Counted from the stretch's first letter, positions 1 through 9,416 are shown. The stretch is 64,000 nt of DNA from Pseudomonadota bacterium (GCA_026399755.1 JAPLQI010000004.1:1-64000); one strand, 5' to 3'. Numbers and translations: made by a program. Notes: generated from the letters alone by a model not told the origin.

Positions 1-236
1 CGCAATTGACTCAAGCCAATCTGCACCTTATCAGCCGCAAGCTCTTTCTGTAATCGTCGTGGGCCATAAGTCATTCTGCCGTGCGCATGTGCTGCACGTA
101 TTTTGACCTCCAGCAGCTGTCGATGCGCCAGCTTTGGTGCCGCTTTGGACTGCAACCAGTTATAAAATCCGCTGCGCGACAGACCAAGCCATTGTGCCAT
201 TTGTGAAATCGGATACTGCTTTCTTTGTTGCTTCAT
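1..236 (-). CDS. IS3-family transposase OrfB, N-terminal part only
   Basis: Reading the minus strand from ATG 236 gives MKQQRKQYPISQMAQWLGLS, then SGFYNW and a GRMTYGPRRLQKEL stretch. This is the HTH_21-type N-terminus of IS3 OrfB, with the usual YGPRRL motif. The protein is probably expressed mainly as an OrfAB fusion through the upstream slippery site, since the -1 frame is open from that site into this sequence. The DDE integrase core lies beyond the left edge, so it is unknown whether the copy is functional. Confidence 0.85.
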   Translation of the reverse strand, partial: MKQQRKQYPISQMAQWLGLSRSGFYNWLQSKAAPKLAHRQLLEVKIRAAHAHGRMTYGPRRLQKELAADKVQIGLSQL

Positions 237-541
237 GAACGCGTACTTGGCGTGGATTCCTTGGCAAAGTACGCGGCGGCTTTTTTTAAAAAAGCGCACT
301 CCATTTTGCTCTCGGCCAGTTCTCGTTTGAGCCTAGCGACCTCGGCGCTGAGCTCGTCGACAGGCTGAACACGATGTTGATCGAGCCCCGCTAGCTTGCC
401 TTGTTGCGCCAATTTCACCCACTTATCCAGCGTCTGTTTAGGCATCGCTAATTGCTTGGCGGCTTGCGGTACATTCAAGTGTTGTTCGAGTACTAATTTA
501 ACGGCTTCTGCACGAAATGCAGCGGTATAACGACTTGCCAT
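233..541 (-). CDS. IS3-family transposase OrfA (helix-turn-helix)
   Basis: A 102-residue protein with the N-terminal helix-turn-helix of IS3-type OrfA (residues about 1-50, including KLVLEQ and QAAKQLAMPKQTLDKWVK). A leucine-rich coiled coil follows (LSAEVARLKRELAESKMECAFLKKA). OrfA binds the terminal repeats and normally acts as part of an OrfAB fusion made by -1 frameshifting. The frame ends just past an A7G slippery run. The start ATG follows a GGAGGTAAGTC ribosome-binding site. The gene looks intact. Confidence 0.9.
   Translation of the reverse strand: MASRYTAAFRAEAVKLVLEQHLNVPQAAKQLAMPKQTLDKWVKLAQQGKLAGLDQHRVQPVDELSAEVARLKRELAESKMECAFLKKAAAYFAKESTPSTRS
280..287 (-). promoter_or_regulatory. 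Probable -1 programmed frameshift site (A7G run)
   Basis: On the minus strand the end of orfA contains AAAAAAAG, an IS3-family slippery heptamer. Slipping back one base here joins OrfA to the open -1 frame that runs into OrfB. This is inferred from the sequence and the family rule. Confidence 0.7.
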
Positions 542-603
542 GACTTACCTCCAGAGAAGATTTTATCTCAATTGGAGGTGTCCATATTTAGCAGCCTACC
601 TCA

Positions 604-1170
604 GACCTAGCCTTTTAAAAAAACCTTCACATCCAAAAATATATTGTAAGTTATTTGAAAAAAATACCATATATATGGTTCTATATACTTAAAAAAAACC
701 GATTGATAACAACAAGTAAAGATCAATGATCTCCCCAATAAATACGGCCTGCGCTATTAATGGGTGATACCCATGCTTTAAGCCAATACGAGCCCAATGG
801 CGAGATTGTATTTGATGAGGCAGATCTTAACCGAACTGTTAATTGTGCTAAGAAATTGCACTTAAATAAGCGCTAATCTATTTAGTTTTTTTCACCCCCT
901 TGCTGACCAAAATTTAATATGAGCGCTTGATCCCAGACAAAACACTTGAGAGACGATTTAATACGAGCCACCAAAGAAGAGAAGACGATAAGCCTCTCAC
1001 TCAGGCTCTACACGGGGATTTAATACGGATTAAATCGCCGATATTTCGCAGCAAAGCCCAAATATTAGCCAAGCCAGCATCAAATTTCCCACATCATCGA
1101 CTCCCCTATCTGAAGGCATTTCAGGACGTGCTATAGTCGACAGACGGTCACTAACAGGGAACCTTGCACT
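604..1170. other. Non-coding gap with a possible small gene remnant
   Basis: AT-rich DNA between the IS element and the FKBP gene. A short plus-strand frame at 760-876 encodes 38 residues (MGDTHALSQYEPNGEIVFDE and on to LNKR). It has a natural protein composition but stop codons just upstream and no good ribosome-binding site, so it may be the tail of a gene broken near the IS. A TTG-started frame at 927-1136 has no recognisable features. The rest presumably holds the FKBP promoter. Confidence 0.4.
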
Positions 1171-1602
1171 ATGAAATCGCGCTTATTAGCTATCGCACTT
1201 TGCATTGCCAGCATCACTGCCCACGCTGAAACAGCACCTAGCAGCCAGGCTACTGCCCAAAGTAAGCTAGAGATAATTGATGTTAAAACTGGTACGGGTA
1301 AAGAGGCCGTTACTGGCAGCACGGTCACTGTGCATTACAGCGGTTGGTTATTTGATGCCAAGGCGGCTAAAAACCGTGGAGCAGCATTCGATAGCTCAGT
1401 CGGAAAAAGCCCATTTAGCTTTCCCCTAGGCGCAAAGCGTGTCATTAAAGGTTGGGATATGGGTGTGGCTGGGATGAAAATTGGCGGAAAGCGCACACTG
1501 ATTATCCCTGCTGAATTAGCCTATGGAGAGCGTGGCGCAGGCAATGTGATTCCACCTAATGCGCCACTTGTATTTGACGTTGAATTGCTAGAAGTTAAAT
1601 AG
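1171..1602 (+). CDS. FKBP-type peptidyl-prolyl cis-trans isomerase, exported
   Basis: A 143-residue protein that should speed proline cis-trans isomerisation during folding in the periplasm. Residues 1-19 form a signal peptide ending AHA|ET. The rest is one FKBP domain with the usual marks: VHYSGWL, FDSS, the VIKGWD tryptophan of the binding pocket, AYGERG, and the final VFDVELLEV strand. A short insertion (AKAAKNRG) sits in the loop before FDSS, as in many bacterial FKBPs. There is no dimerisation domain, so it is shorter than FkpA or Mip. It is a single gene ending at a strong terminator shared with aceK. Confidence 0.93.
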   Translation: MKSRLLAIALCIASITAHAETAPSSQATAQSKLEIIDVKTGTGKEAVTGSTVTVHYSGWLFDAKAAKNRGAAFDSSVGKSPFSFPLGAKRVIKGWDMGVAGMKIGGKRTLIIPAELAYGERGAGNVIPPNAPLVFDVELLEVK

Positions 1603-1610
1603 TATTAATA

Positions 1611-1650
1611 AAAAAAGCCAAAATACCCTTCACAGCATTTTGGCTTTTTA
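1611..1650. terminator. Bidirectional rho-independent terminator (FKBP gene / aceK)
   Basis: AAAGCCAAAAT at 1614-1624 pairs with ATTTTGGCTTT at 1637-1647. A-tract and T-tract flank the stem, so it can act on both strands and serves two convergent genes. Confidence 0.85.
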
Positions 1651-1664
1651 TTTTAATTTATTAC

Positions 1665-3446
1665 TTATTCAGGGTATTGCTTTGCAAACCGCTCGCTCTG
1701 CGGGTAAGGGTAAAAATCTTCAATAAAGCCCTGCTTAATTCGCTCTTTAGCATGCTGCCAAAAGCGTGGGGTGAGCAAATCGGCGTGGTGCTGCATAAAT
1801 ATTTTTTTCACGTCGCTACGCCCTAATAGAAAAGTACCGAATTCTTCTGGGTACACTTCATTCGGATTGCCACTAAACCAAGTATCGCTGCTCATTTCAA
1901 ACTCTGGAGCCGGCGGTGGTGGAATCCGGCGGAAATCGCAATCGGTCATATATTCTATTTCGTCGTAATCATAGAAAACCACACGGCCTTCGCGGGTGAC
2001 ACCAAAGTTTTTAAATAACATATCACCTGGGAAAATATTAGCAATAGCTAGCTCACGCAGGGCATTGCCGTAATCCTCAATCACGCTGGCGATTTCTTCA
2101 TCACGGCGTTTTTCAATATATATATTCAATGGAATCATGCGCCTTTCAATATACAAATGGCGCAAAATCACTTTATCTTCGCTTTCTTCTAATATAGATG
2201 GGGCTAATTTACGTATTTCTTCTAATAGCTCTTCGTTAAAACGCTCCTTCGGCAAGGCTACGTCAGAGAATTCTAATGAGTCGGCCATACGCCCAACCCT
2301 ATCATGATGTTTAACCAATAAATATTTGGCTTTTACAATGGTGCGATCCACTTCTTTAGGCGGAGCAATCACATCTTTAATAATTTTAAAGACAAAGGGA
2401 AAGGATGGCAGGGTAAATACAATCATCACCATGCCCTTAGTGCCGGGCGCAAACACAAAGGAATCGGTTGAATGGCGTAGATGATGAAATAGTTCGCGGT
2501 AAAACATCGTTTTACCCTGCTTGCCCAAACCCAACATGGTGTAAAGTTCAGCCCGTGATTTATCTGGCATTAATTTTTGCAAATAGCGCACATAGGCCGA
2601 TGGTACTTCCATATCCACTAAGAAATAAGCGCGGGATAATGAAAACAGATGGCTAATTTGCCAAGGTTCAAACAGCGCAGCATCTAAAAATAATTTCCCC
2701 TCGCTATCTCGGCAAAGCGGCAAGGCAAAGGGGATTTCTAAATCTTCATGAATCGCTTTGCCAATAATATAAACCGCTTTATTGCGATAAAAAGGCGAGG
2801 CTAATACTTGAATTTGGGTATTAAGTGCGAACTCTGGCCAGCGGCCTAAAAATTTATGCAGTGCGCGCAACAGCCGACGCACATCGCGGTCTAGATCAAC
2901 AAAGGGCAGCTCTAAATTAAAATCAGTAAACATATTAGCCAGCGTGGCATGCAGCCCCGTTTGAATTGGATAATAGCTACGATAAATTGGAGGTTCTGAT
3001 TCTATATATTCAGTAGATACCGCAGGGCGATAAAAAATAAAATCATTATGAAAATAAGTGCGGTGCAAAATACGGCAACAAACTGAATTAAAAAAAGTTT
3101 CAGCCAGCTCTGGTTGCTGATGATTAATCAACAGACCAATAAAATAAAGTTTTACTTTAGACCATGTCGCATCCGGCAAGCTATCGGCATTAAAATCTTG
3201 TTTAAGCCGCTCTGCAGTCTCTATAACACGCAGATCATAAAAAGCGATTCTATCGCGTACTTCTGCACGCTGGGCATGAAAATCACCCTCTATAAAATGA
3301 ACTTTGGCCTTGCGGCTCGATTCCCTAAATAAGCGATAATGCCAATCAAACCCCTCTTGCAGAGCCAAAGCAATTGCGGCGACTTCCCAGTGATCAGGAT
3401 TAGGGTTATCTAAGCTCGACGCTAGTCTTACGCTATTCATTGGCAT
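1665..3446 (-). CDS. aceK: Isocitrate dehydrogenase kinase/phosphatase AceK
   Basis: A 593-residue AceK, close to the family length of about 580. It phosphorylates and dephosphorylates isocitrate dehydrogenase, switching carbon between the TCA cycle and the glyoxylate shunt. The ATP-binding segment FAPGTKGMVMIVFTLPSFPF lies near residue 325, with the lysine of VFKIIKD just after it. The catalytic aspartate region FYDYDEIEYMTDCDFR is near residue 495, followed by a proline-rich PPPPAPE stretch. The start follows AAAGGAA at a good distance. The glyoxylate-shunt genes aceA and aceB are not adjacent, unlike in enterobacteria. Confidence 0.97.
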   Translation of the reverse strand: MPMNSVRLASSLDNPNPDHWEVAAIALALQEGFDWHYRLFRESSRKAKVHFIEGDFHAQRAEVRDRIAFYDLRVIETAERLKQDFNADSLPDATWSKVKLYFIGLLINHQQPELAETFFNSVCCRILHRTYFHNDFIFYRPAVSTEYIESEPPIYRSYYPIQTGLHATLANMFTDFNLELPFVDLDRDVRRLLRALHKFLGRWPEFALNTQIQVLASPFYRNKAVYIIGKAIHEDLEIPFALPLCRDSEGKLFLDAALFEPWQISHLFSLSRAYFLVDMEVPSAYVRYLQKLMPDKSRAELYTMLGLGKQGKTMFYRELFHHLRHSTDSFVFAPGTKGMVMIVFTLPSFPFVFKIIKDVIAPPKEVDRTIVKAKYLLVKHHDRVGRMADSLEFSDVALPKERFNEELLEEIRKLAPSILEESEDKVILRHLYIERRMIPLNIYIEKRRDEEIASVIEDYGNALRELAIANIFPGDMLFKNFGVTREGRVVFYDYDEIEYMTDCDFRRIPPPPAPEFEMSSDTWFSGNPNEVYPEEFGTFLLGRSDVKKIFMQHHADLLTPRFWQHAKERIKQGFIEDFYPYPQSERFAKQYPE

Positions 3447-3635
3447 GGGTACTTTCCTTTGAAATACAGCAGCAATTATTTACAGCTTTATTGACATTCA
3501 CTTATTTATAGACAATATAATTGTAGGCTACATATTTATAGATAAAACATGATCTTATTTTGCAGATTCAGGAAAACAAGATCTTTTAAACAACATACAC
3601 TATTTATGTTTTTAGCCAACTATGTAAAACCCTAA

Positions 3636-3664
3636 GAAAAAGCCCTCGAATCTATCGAGGGCTT
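3636..3664 (-). terminator. Rho-independent terminator of the thiolase gene
   Basis: AAAGCCCTCGA at 3639-3649 pairs with TCGAGGGCTTT at 3654-3664. On the minus strand the stem is followed by TTTTTCTT, just past the thiolase stop codon. Confidence 0.85.
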
Positions 3665-3689
3665 TGCTTGAGCTATTTAAAACAAAAAA

Positions 3690-4871
3690 TTAATTACGCT
3701 CTACTGCCAAGGCAACACCCATACCGCCACCAATACATAATGTGGCCAGGCCTTTTTTAGCATCACGGCGTTGCATTTCATGCAATAGGGTCACCAAAAC
3801 ACGGCAACCCGATGCACCAATTGGGTGACCCAAAGCAATTGCACCGCCATTGACGTTGACTTTGTTAGTATCCCATTTCATTTCACGCGCAACACCAATC
3901 GCCTGCGCTGCAAATGCCTCATTGGCTTCAATCAAATCCAAATCTTCAACATTCCAGCCTAAACGCGCCAATACGCGTTGTGTTGCTGGCACAGGCCCCA
4001 TACCCATGATGGTTGGATCTACGCCAGCAGACGCTGCTGCTCGAATTGTAGCCAACGGCGTTAAGCCTAGCTCTTTGGCTTTAGCGGCGCTCATCAACAT
4101 AACGGCAGCTGCTCCATCATTAATACCTGATGCATTACCTGCTGTAACGGTGCCTTCTTTATCAAAAGCGGCGCGCAATTTAGCCAACGATTCTGCTGTA
4201 GTAGTTGGTTTGATAAATTCATCTTTATCAAACACAATTGGATCGCCTTTCTTTTGCGGAATCACAACAGGGAAGATTTCGTCAGCAAAGCGGCCAGATT
4301 CTTGGGCTGCAGCGGCTTTCATTTGTGAAGACAATGCCAATGCATCTTGCTCTTCACGTGTGATGCCATATTTTTTGGCGATATTTTCGGCGGTCACGCC
4401 CATATGGTAGTTGTTATAAGCGTCGGTTAAGCCGTCATACACCATGGTGTCAACCAGCGCCGTATTGCCCATGCGGAAACCATCACGGCTGCCTGGCAGA
4501 ATATGAGCTGAAGCTGACATATTTTCTTGACCGCCCGCAATAACGATTTCGCTTTCGCCAGATAGAATCGCTTGCATGCCTAGAGCAACTGCTTTCAGGC
4601 CTGAACCACATACTTGATTGATTGTTAATGCAGGGATGGCATCAGGCAAGCCAGCACGACGCAAAGCCTGACGCGCTGGATTTTGGCCCAAGCCTGCCGT
4701 CAATACATTACCTAAAATCACTTCGCTGATTTGGTCTGCTGCCACGCCGGTTTTAGCCAGCAAACCACGAATTACCGTTGCACCCAATTCTGCGGCAGGC
4801 ACTTTAGCAAGGCCACCACCAAAATTGCCCAGAGCAGTGCGACCAGCAGCAACAATCACGATCTCAGTCAT
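3690..4871 (-). CDS. Acetyl-CoA acetyltransferase (thiolase), PhaA-like
   Basis: A 393-residue thiolase that condenses two acetyl-CoA to acetoacetyl-CoA, or runs the reverse reaction. The acylated cysteine is in [11 protein letters not shown] near residue 89. The [16 protein letters not shown] histidine motif and the C-terminal [13 protein letters not shown] cysteine motif are intact. ATG 4871 ([11 protein letters not shown]) is chosen over an upstream TTG at 4889 because it has an AAGGGA ribosome-binding site and gives the family's length. It lies downstream of phaC on the same strand, so a role in polyhydroxybutyrate synthesis is likely. No phaB reductase is in the window. Assignment as phaA rather than a degradative atoB rests on context. 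Confidence 0.92.
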   Translation of the reverse strand: MTEIVIVAAGRTALGNFGGGLAKVPAAELGATVIRGLLAKTGVAADQISEVILGNVLTAGLGQNPARQALRRAGLPDAIPALTINQVCGSGLKAVALGMQAILSGESEIVIAGGQENMSASAHILPGSRDGFRMGNTALVDTMVYDGLTDAYNNYHMGVTAENIAKKYGITREEQDALALSSQMKAAAAQESGRFADEIFPVVIPQKKGDPIVFDKDEFIKPTTTAESLAKLRAAFDKEGTVTAGNASGINDGAAAVMLMSAAKAKELGLTPLATIRAAASAGVDPTIMGMGPVPATQRVLARLGWNVEDLDLIEANEAFAAQAIGVAREMKWDTNKVNVNGGAIALGHPIGASGCRVLVTLLHEMQRRDAKKGLATLCIGGGMGVALAVERN

Positions 4872-4984
4872 GCGGTATTTCCCTTTCAAAAGGCTGATTT
4901 AGGCGCGGCCCAAAGCAGCTGATTAAGCAACGATTTATTTATCGACAAGGCATCAAGCCTGCGACTGATTACAACCTCAAAGCC

Positions 4985-5050
4985 CTATGCCAATTCATTA
5001 ATTTTAGCAATGGTAGGACTTTATCTTTGCTAAAAAATGAACGGGCATAG
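4985..5050. other. Long imperfect hairpin between phaC and the thiolase gene
   Basis: Nested inverted arms occur in order: CTATGCC (4985-4991) with GGCATAG (5044-5050), TTCATT with AATGAA, and TTTTAGCAA with TTGCTAAAA (5027-5035). There is no long T-run, so it is not a standard terminator. It could be an RNA processing or stabilising structure in a phaC-thiolase transcript. Confidence 0.5.
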
Positions 5051-5061
5051 TGTTCTATTAA

Positions 5062-6783
5062 TTAATCTAAACGCTCTTTCACATAACGCCCTGGCGCTGG
5101 CTCAATGGGCTTAAAGGCCGCATTACCATGTGTTTTAGGCGCAGCAACTTCATCCCCAGACAAGGGAATGAGCCATTGGCTCCAATCTTGCCACCAGCTA
5201 CCTGGACGTGATTCGGCCCCATTAAGCCAAGCTTCTGAGTCACCAGACAAATCTTCATTTACCCAGTAATTACGCTTATTGGCTTTTACCGGATTAATCG
5301 CGCCTGCGATATGGCCGGAAGCCCCAAGTACATAGCGTAGTGGGCCTTTGAAAATACGAGTGCTTAAATAGGCAGATTGCCAAGGCACAATATGATCTTC
5401 GCGAGCAGCAAAGATATAAGTAGGTGCCGTAATAGTGGTTAAATCAATAGGCACCCCACAAAGACTGAATGAATTAGGCTTGGCGAGATTATTTTCTAGA
5501 TACATATTACGCAGGAAGAAGGTATGCATCGGCAGAGCTAGATTGGCCGAATCATTATTCCAATAGAGTAAATCAAACGGTGCTGGCGTTTTACCCTTTA
5601 GATAATTATTAACTACGTAATTCCAGATCAAATCATTTGAGCGTAGTGCAGAGAAGGTGCGGGATAATTCTTTACCGCCAATCACACCACCTTCGCTTAA
5701 CAGTGCTTCACGTTTGCGAATCAGATTCCAATCAATAAAGTGCTTGATATCGCCAGGCTCGGTGTGATCGATCATCACGGTCATTAAAGTAACCGATTCG
5801 ATCCAATCTAAACCACGCGATTGCATCACAGGCATAGCGGTAGACACTAATTCGCCACCAATGCAGAAAGACAAGACATTGATTTTTTCGGACTTGCCTA
5901 TCTTGCGCACCACATCACATGCGGTAATCACGCCATTTTCAACGTAATCATCCCACTCTAAATGGCCCATTTCGGGTGTGACGGATTTCCATGAAACCAG
6001 AAAGGTTTTAAAGCCTTGGCTAACCGCATAAGCCACGAGTGAATTATCAGGCTGCAGATCCATGATGTAGAACTTATTCACGCACGGCGGCACAATCAAC
6101 AGTGGGCGGGAATAAACTATGGCGGTAGAGGGGGTGTATTGCAGTAATTGGAAGAGCTCATTTTCAAAAACGACTTGTCCAGGACTAATCCCTAGATTTT
6201 TGCCGACCTCAAATTGAGATTCGTCCGTCATGGTGATAGTGCCTTTCTGCATATCAGCCATTAATTTCTTCATGCCTTCCTGCAAGCTTTCACCTTTACT
6301 TTCCAATGCCAATTTCATGACTTCAGGATTGGTAAAAGCAAAATTTGCGGGGCTCATGGCATCGACATACTGGCGCGTAAAAAAGCTCATTTTTTCACGG
6401 GCGGCATCATCGGTATTGGCTTGATCCACCATTTGCAATAGCCAGCGCGAGGTTACCAAGTAATTTTGCTTGATGTAATCAAACAAAGGCTGCTCCCACT
6501 CTGGCGCATTGAAGCGGCGATCCCCTTTCTCTGGGACTGCAACAGGAGTTTTCTCTTTAGCGCCAATCAGCCCCAGCCATAAATCAAGCTGCTGCTTATA
6601 AAAATCGCCATGCTGCGCTAAGAAAGGATTGCTCTGTGTCAGGCCAGCCATCATCTGCTGCATAGGCGCAAGTTCAGCGACAGGCTCTGTGGGTTTAGAA
6701 AGATTAACCCAGCTTTGCATCAGCTTCTGGTTGGTATCAGTAAGCTGCTGGAAAAATTCATCCATCGATTTGTTATTAAACAT
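5062..6783 (-). CDS. phaC: Class I poly(R)-hydroxyalkanoic acid synthase PhaC
   Basis: A 573-residue PHA synthase that polymerises 3-hydroxyacyl-CoA into storage granules. The lipase-like box SFCIGGEL carries the catalytic cysteine near residue 307. The other triad members are in AAREDHIVPW (Asp, near 462) and GASGHIAGAINP (His, near 490). The length and single-subunit layout fit class I. ATG 6783 is chosen because CGGAGAA precedes it. A longer reading from 6819 adds a basic stretch without a ribosome-binding site. The thiolase gene follows on the same strand after 190 bases. No phasin or phaR gene is in view. Confidence 0.97.
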   Translation of the reverse strand: MFNNKSMDEFFQQLTDTNQKLMQSWVNLSKPTEPVAELAPMQQMMAGLTQSNPFLAQHGDFYKQQLDLWLGLIGAKEKTPVAVPEKGDRRFNAPEWEQPLFDYIKQNYLVTSRWLLQMVDQANTDDAAREKMSFFTRQYVDAMSPANFAFTNPEVMKLALESKGESLQEGMKKLMADMQKGTITMTDESQFEVGKNLGISPGQVVFENELFQLLQYTPSTAIVYSRPLLIVPPCVNKFYIMDLQPDNSLVAYAVSQGFKTFLVSWKSVTPEMGHLEWDDYVENGVITACDVVRKIGKSEKINVLSFCIGGELVSTAMPVMQSRGLDWIESVTLMTVMIDHTEPGDIKHFIDWNLIRKREALLSEGGVIGGKELSRTFSALRSNDLIWNYVVNNYLKGKTPAPFDLLYWNNDSANLALPMHTFFLRNMYLENNLAKPNSFSLCGVPIDLTTITAPTYIFAAREDHIVPWQSAYLSTRIFKGPLRYVLGASGHIAGAINPVKANKRNYWVNEDLSGDSEAWLNGAESRPGSWWQDWSQWLIPLSGDEVAAPKTHGNAAFKPIEPAPGRYVKERLD

Positions 6784-7026
6784 CGGTTTTCTCCGAAAGC
6801 AACTCGAAAGGAACACCATTCTAGCAAGTTATTGCTGCACTGCAACAACAAACTAACGTTAGAAAAACAAAAACATGAAAAAATACTTTAATCCGATTTC
6901 TAGCAAATCGTACCGTACTATTTGATTTAACATGACATTTTAAAAATCATTGCGTAAAATAACATCACAATTATGAAGGATGCCAGCGTCATTTTTGGCC
7001 ATCCCTAGCCTCGGAGTATTTATCTC

Positions 7027-8088
7027 ATGCTGTACCGCATTTTCTCCTGCTGCACTCTTGTTGCAGCGCTGGGCCTAACGGCGCCAGCCTTTGCGGCGGC
7101 AAATACTGACCATAAAACGGTCACAAAATCGTCAGCGAAAAAACCTACAAGCCAAGCGACTAAAGCTAAAGCATCAAAAACAAACAAAGTTGCCGTAAAG
7201 AATAAATCAGTAAAAAAAACAGCCTCTAAATCAAATAGTAAACACATCAGCAGCCGCGCCATTGCGAATGCCCGCAAAGATGTGTCCGTTTCACGTGCTC
7301 TAGCCATGCCTACCACTCTGGATAATCCAGGCGTGCAATCTGTCGGCGTATTGGTACTAAATGAGCAAAACGGCGAAATTATGTATGAGAAAAACGCCGA
7401 TACGCTCACGCCTATCGCGTCGATTACCAAGCTGATGACGGCGATGGTGACACTCGATGCGCAATTGCCATTAAATGAATTGCTCACTATTAGCCAAGCC
7501 GATGTGGATACGCTCAAAAATACCAGCTCACGCCTCACCGTGGGCACGACGCTAACGCGTGGCGAATTACTGCTTTTAGCACTTATGGCTTCAGAAAATC
7601 GAGCGGCCGCCGCATTGGCTCGTACTTTCCCTGCTGGCCAAGCTGTTTTTATTCGCAAAATGAATGAAAAAGCCCAATCTCTTGGCATGCGTAATAGCCG
7701 TTTTTATGACTCAACCGGCTTAACTCCAAATAATATTTCTACACCACGTGAATTGGCCTTAATGGTCAAGGCCGCACATCGCTACCCTGAAATCCATGAT
7801 TTCACCACCAGCAGCGAATACAGCTTTGTTTCCAATCAATCGGGCAGAAACTTAGCGTTTCATAATACCAATCCACTGGTTAAAGAAGTCGATTGGAATA
7901 TTGGCGTATCCAAAACTGGCTTTATTAATGAAGCAGGCCGCTGCTTAGTCATGCAAGCCACCATTAATGGCACGCCTGTCGTGATTGTATTGCTTGATTC
8001 CAATGGCAAATACACCCGCATTGGTGATGCACAAAGAGTACGCAAATGGATTGAAACAACCTCTTTTAGCAAATTACGCGCTGGCTAA
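7027..8088 (+). CDS. pbpG: D-alanyl-D-alanine endopeptidase (PBP7/PbpG type)
   Basis: A 353-residue exported serine peptidase of family S11, expected to cut peptide cross-links in periplasmic peptidoglycan. Residues 1-22 are a signal peptide (ending PAFA|AAN). A lysine- and serine-rich linker of about 50 residues follows, unusually basic and probably disordered. The peptidase domain has SITK (active serine, near residue 132), SEN near 189 and SKTGF near 295. There is no C-terminal membrane anchor helix, which fits PbpG rather than DacA. It is a single gene with its own terminator. Confidence 0.92.
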   Translation: MLYRIFSCCTLVAALGLTAPAFAAANTDHKTVTKSSAKKPTSQATKAKASKTNKVAVKNKSVKKTASKSNSKHISSRAIANARKDVSVSRALAMPTTLDNPGVQSVGVLVLNEQNGEIMYEKNADTLTPIASITKLMTAMVTLDAQLPLNELLTISQADVDTLKNTSSRLTVGTTLTRGELLLLALMASENRAAAALARTFPAGQAVFIRKMNEKAQSLGMRNSRFYDSTGLTPNNISTPRELALMVKAAHRYPEIHDFTTSSEYSFVSNQSGRNLAFHNTNPLVKEVDWNIGVSKTGFINEAGRCLVMQATINGTPVVIVLLDSNGKYTRIGDAQRVRKWIETTSFSKLRAG

Positions 8089-8103
8089 TTTTATTAACGG
8101 CAT

Positions 8104-8134
8104 AAAAAAGCCCGAATGCATATTCGGGCTTTTT
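8104..8134. terminator. Bidirectional terminator (pbpG / mrp)
   Basis: AAAAAAGCCCGAAT pairs with ATTCGGGCTTTTT around a four-base loop, between two convergent genes. Confidence 0.9.
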
Positions 8135-8149
8135 ATCATGTAATACTGA

Positions 8150-9241
8150 TTAAGTATTTTTCTGAATCACAATTTTTGGAAATTTACTGGAGAAGTCTTG
8201 CGATTTAGCAGCAATTTTCACCGCCACTTTACGGGCAATCGCTTTATATAATTCAGTAATCTTGCCATCAGGTTCCGCCACTACCGAAGGATGGCCTGCA
8301 TCTGCATTCAAGCGAATCGATAAATCGAGGGGCAATTGGCCGAGCAATTCAATGCCATAATCCGCCCCCATTCTTGCCCCACCGCCCTCACCAAAAATAG
8401 CCTCGGCATGGCCGCAATTGCTGCAAATATGCACGCTCATATTTTCGACCAAGCCTAAAATAGGCACGCCGACTTTTTCAAACATTTTAATGCCCTTACG
8501 CGCATCCAGCAGGGCAATATCTTGTGGCGTAGTCACAATCACCGCGCCGGTCACCGGCACTTTTTGGCTTAAAGTTAGCTGAATATCACCGGTGCCAGGT
8601 GGCAAATCAATCACCAGATAATCAAGCTCGCCCCACATCGTTTCATTCAAAAGCTGGGTTAAAGCTTGAGTGACCATTGGCCCACGCCACACCATAGGTT
8701 GCTCGGTATCAATTAAAAATCCAATCGACATCGTTTTAATGCCATGATTTTCAATCGGTAAAATATATTTGTTTTCTACCGCTTCAGGCTTTTGATCAGC
8801 AACGCCCATCATGGTGGGTTGCGATGGGCCATAAATATCCGCATCTAATAAACCCACACTTGCGCCTTCAGCTGCTAAAGCCAAAGCCAAATTTACCGCA
8901 GTGGTTGATTTACCTACGCCGCCCTTGCCACTGGCCACCGCAATAATATTTTTAATGCCTTTTTGCAAAGGCAGGCCGCGCTGTGCAGCATGCGCCACAA
9001 TATGGCTAGATACCTTTACTTGCACCGACGATGTACCAGAAACGGCAAGCAAAGCGCGCTCAATTTGCGCGGCAATTGCCGCTTGTTGGCTCCTTGCTGG
9101 GTAACCTAGCTCTACATCCAGACTCACAACGCCCTGCTCAGCTTTTAGATTTTTAATACATTTAGCCGAAACAAAATCACGTCCCGTATTCGGGTCTATT
9201 TCAAGAGCAAGCGCGGCAAGTAAAAGGTCGTGAGAGGGCAT
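8150..9241 (-). CDS. apbC: Iron-sulfur cluster carrier ATPase, Mrp/ApbC/NBP35 family
   Basis: A 363-residue P-loop ATPase that carries Fe-S clusters to target proteins in the cytoplasm. An N-terminal MIP18/DUF59-type domain covers residues 1-85. The deviant Walker A GKGGVGKSTT is near residue 101, DADIYGPSQP follows, and the cluster-binding pair CSNCGH is near 275. ATG 9241 (MPSHDLL) gives the usual family length. An ATG at 9289 would add 16 residues (MTFFDRLFRKPTGISA) not typical of the family, though it cannot be excluded. It converges on pbpG and shares its terminator. Confidence 0.93.
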   Translation of the reverse strand: MPSHDLLLAALALEIDPNTGRDFVSAKCIKNLKAEQGVVSLDVELGYPARSQQAAIAAQIERALLAVSGTSSVQVKVSSHIVAHAAQRGLPLQKGIKNIIAVASGKGGVGKSTTAVNLALALAAEGASVGLLDADIYGPSQPTMMGVADQKPEAVENKYILPIENHGIKTMSIGFLIDTEQPMVWRGPMVTQALTQLLNETMWGELDYLVIDLPPGTGDIQLTLSQKVPVTGAVIVTTPQDIALLDARKGIKMFEKVGVPILGLVENMSVHICSNCGHAEAIFGEGGGARMGADYGIELLGQLPLDLSIRLNADAGHPSVVAEPDGKITELYKAIARKVAVKIAAKSQDFSSKFPKIVIQKNT

Positions 9242-9363
9242 GGCAGATATTCCAGTGGGCTTGCGAAATAAGCGATCAAAAAAGGTCATAGAGAACTTAG
9301 GACAATGAATAGGGGAACAAGTAATAGAAGGTTAATTCAATAGATGGGGATGACCTAAGCAAA

Positions 9364-9401
9364 TGCAAGCTGACCTATCGCTATGCGATAAGCCGCTTGC
9401 A
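9364..9401. other. Two-part hairpin downstream of the psiF-like gene
   Basis: TGCAAGC at 9364-9370 pairs with GCTTGCA at 9395-9401, and an inner TATCGC pairs with GCGATA around a TAT loop, with a small internal loop between. There is no T-run, so terminator function is uncertain. Confidence 0.4.
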
Positions 9402-9416
9402 ATGAAACAAGGGGGC

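Larger units (their letters stand above)
1..603 (-). mobile_element. IS3-family insertion sequence, cut by the left edge
   Basis: The element holds two overlapping minus-strand frames, a small helix-turn-helix OrfA and the start of OrfB in the -1 frame, which is the classic IS3-family layout. Its right-hand boundary is placed at about 603, where the minus strand begins TGAGGTAGGCTGCT, typical of an IS3-family terminal repeat. The other end, the DDE catalytic part of OrfB and any target-site duplication lie outside the window. The boundary is inferred, because the matching inverted repeat cannot be seen. Confidence 0.85.

Noticed and set aside
927..1136. A 69-residue TTG-started frame upstream of the FKBP gene
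   Set aside because: No ribosome-binding site, no family resemblance and it runs into the FKBP promoter region.
3850..4410. A 186-residue plus-strand frame opposite the thiolase gene
   Set aside because: Antisense shadow with no start signal or family pattern.
7020..7688. A 222-residue minus-strand frame opposite pbpG
   Set aside because: Antisense shadow of a clear peptidase gene. Its composition (Phe, Val, Ser rich) reflects the reverse complement of the lysine-rich linker.
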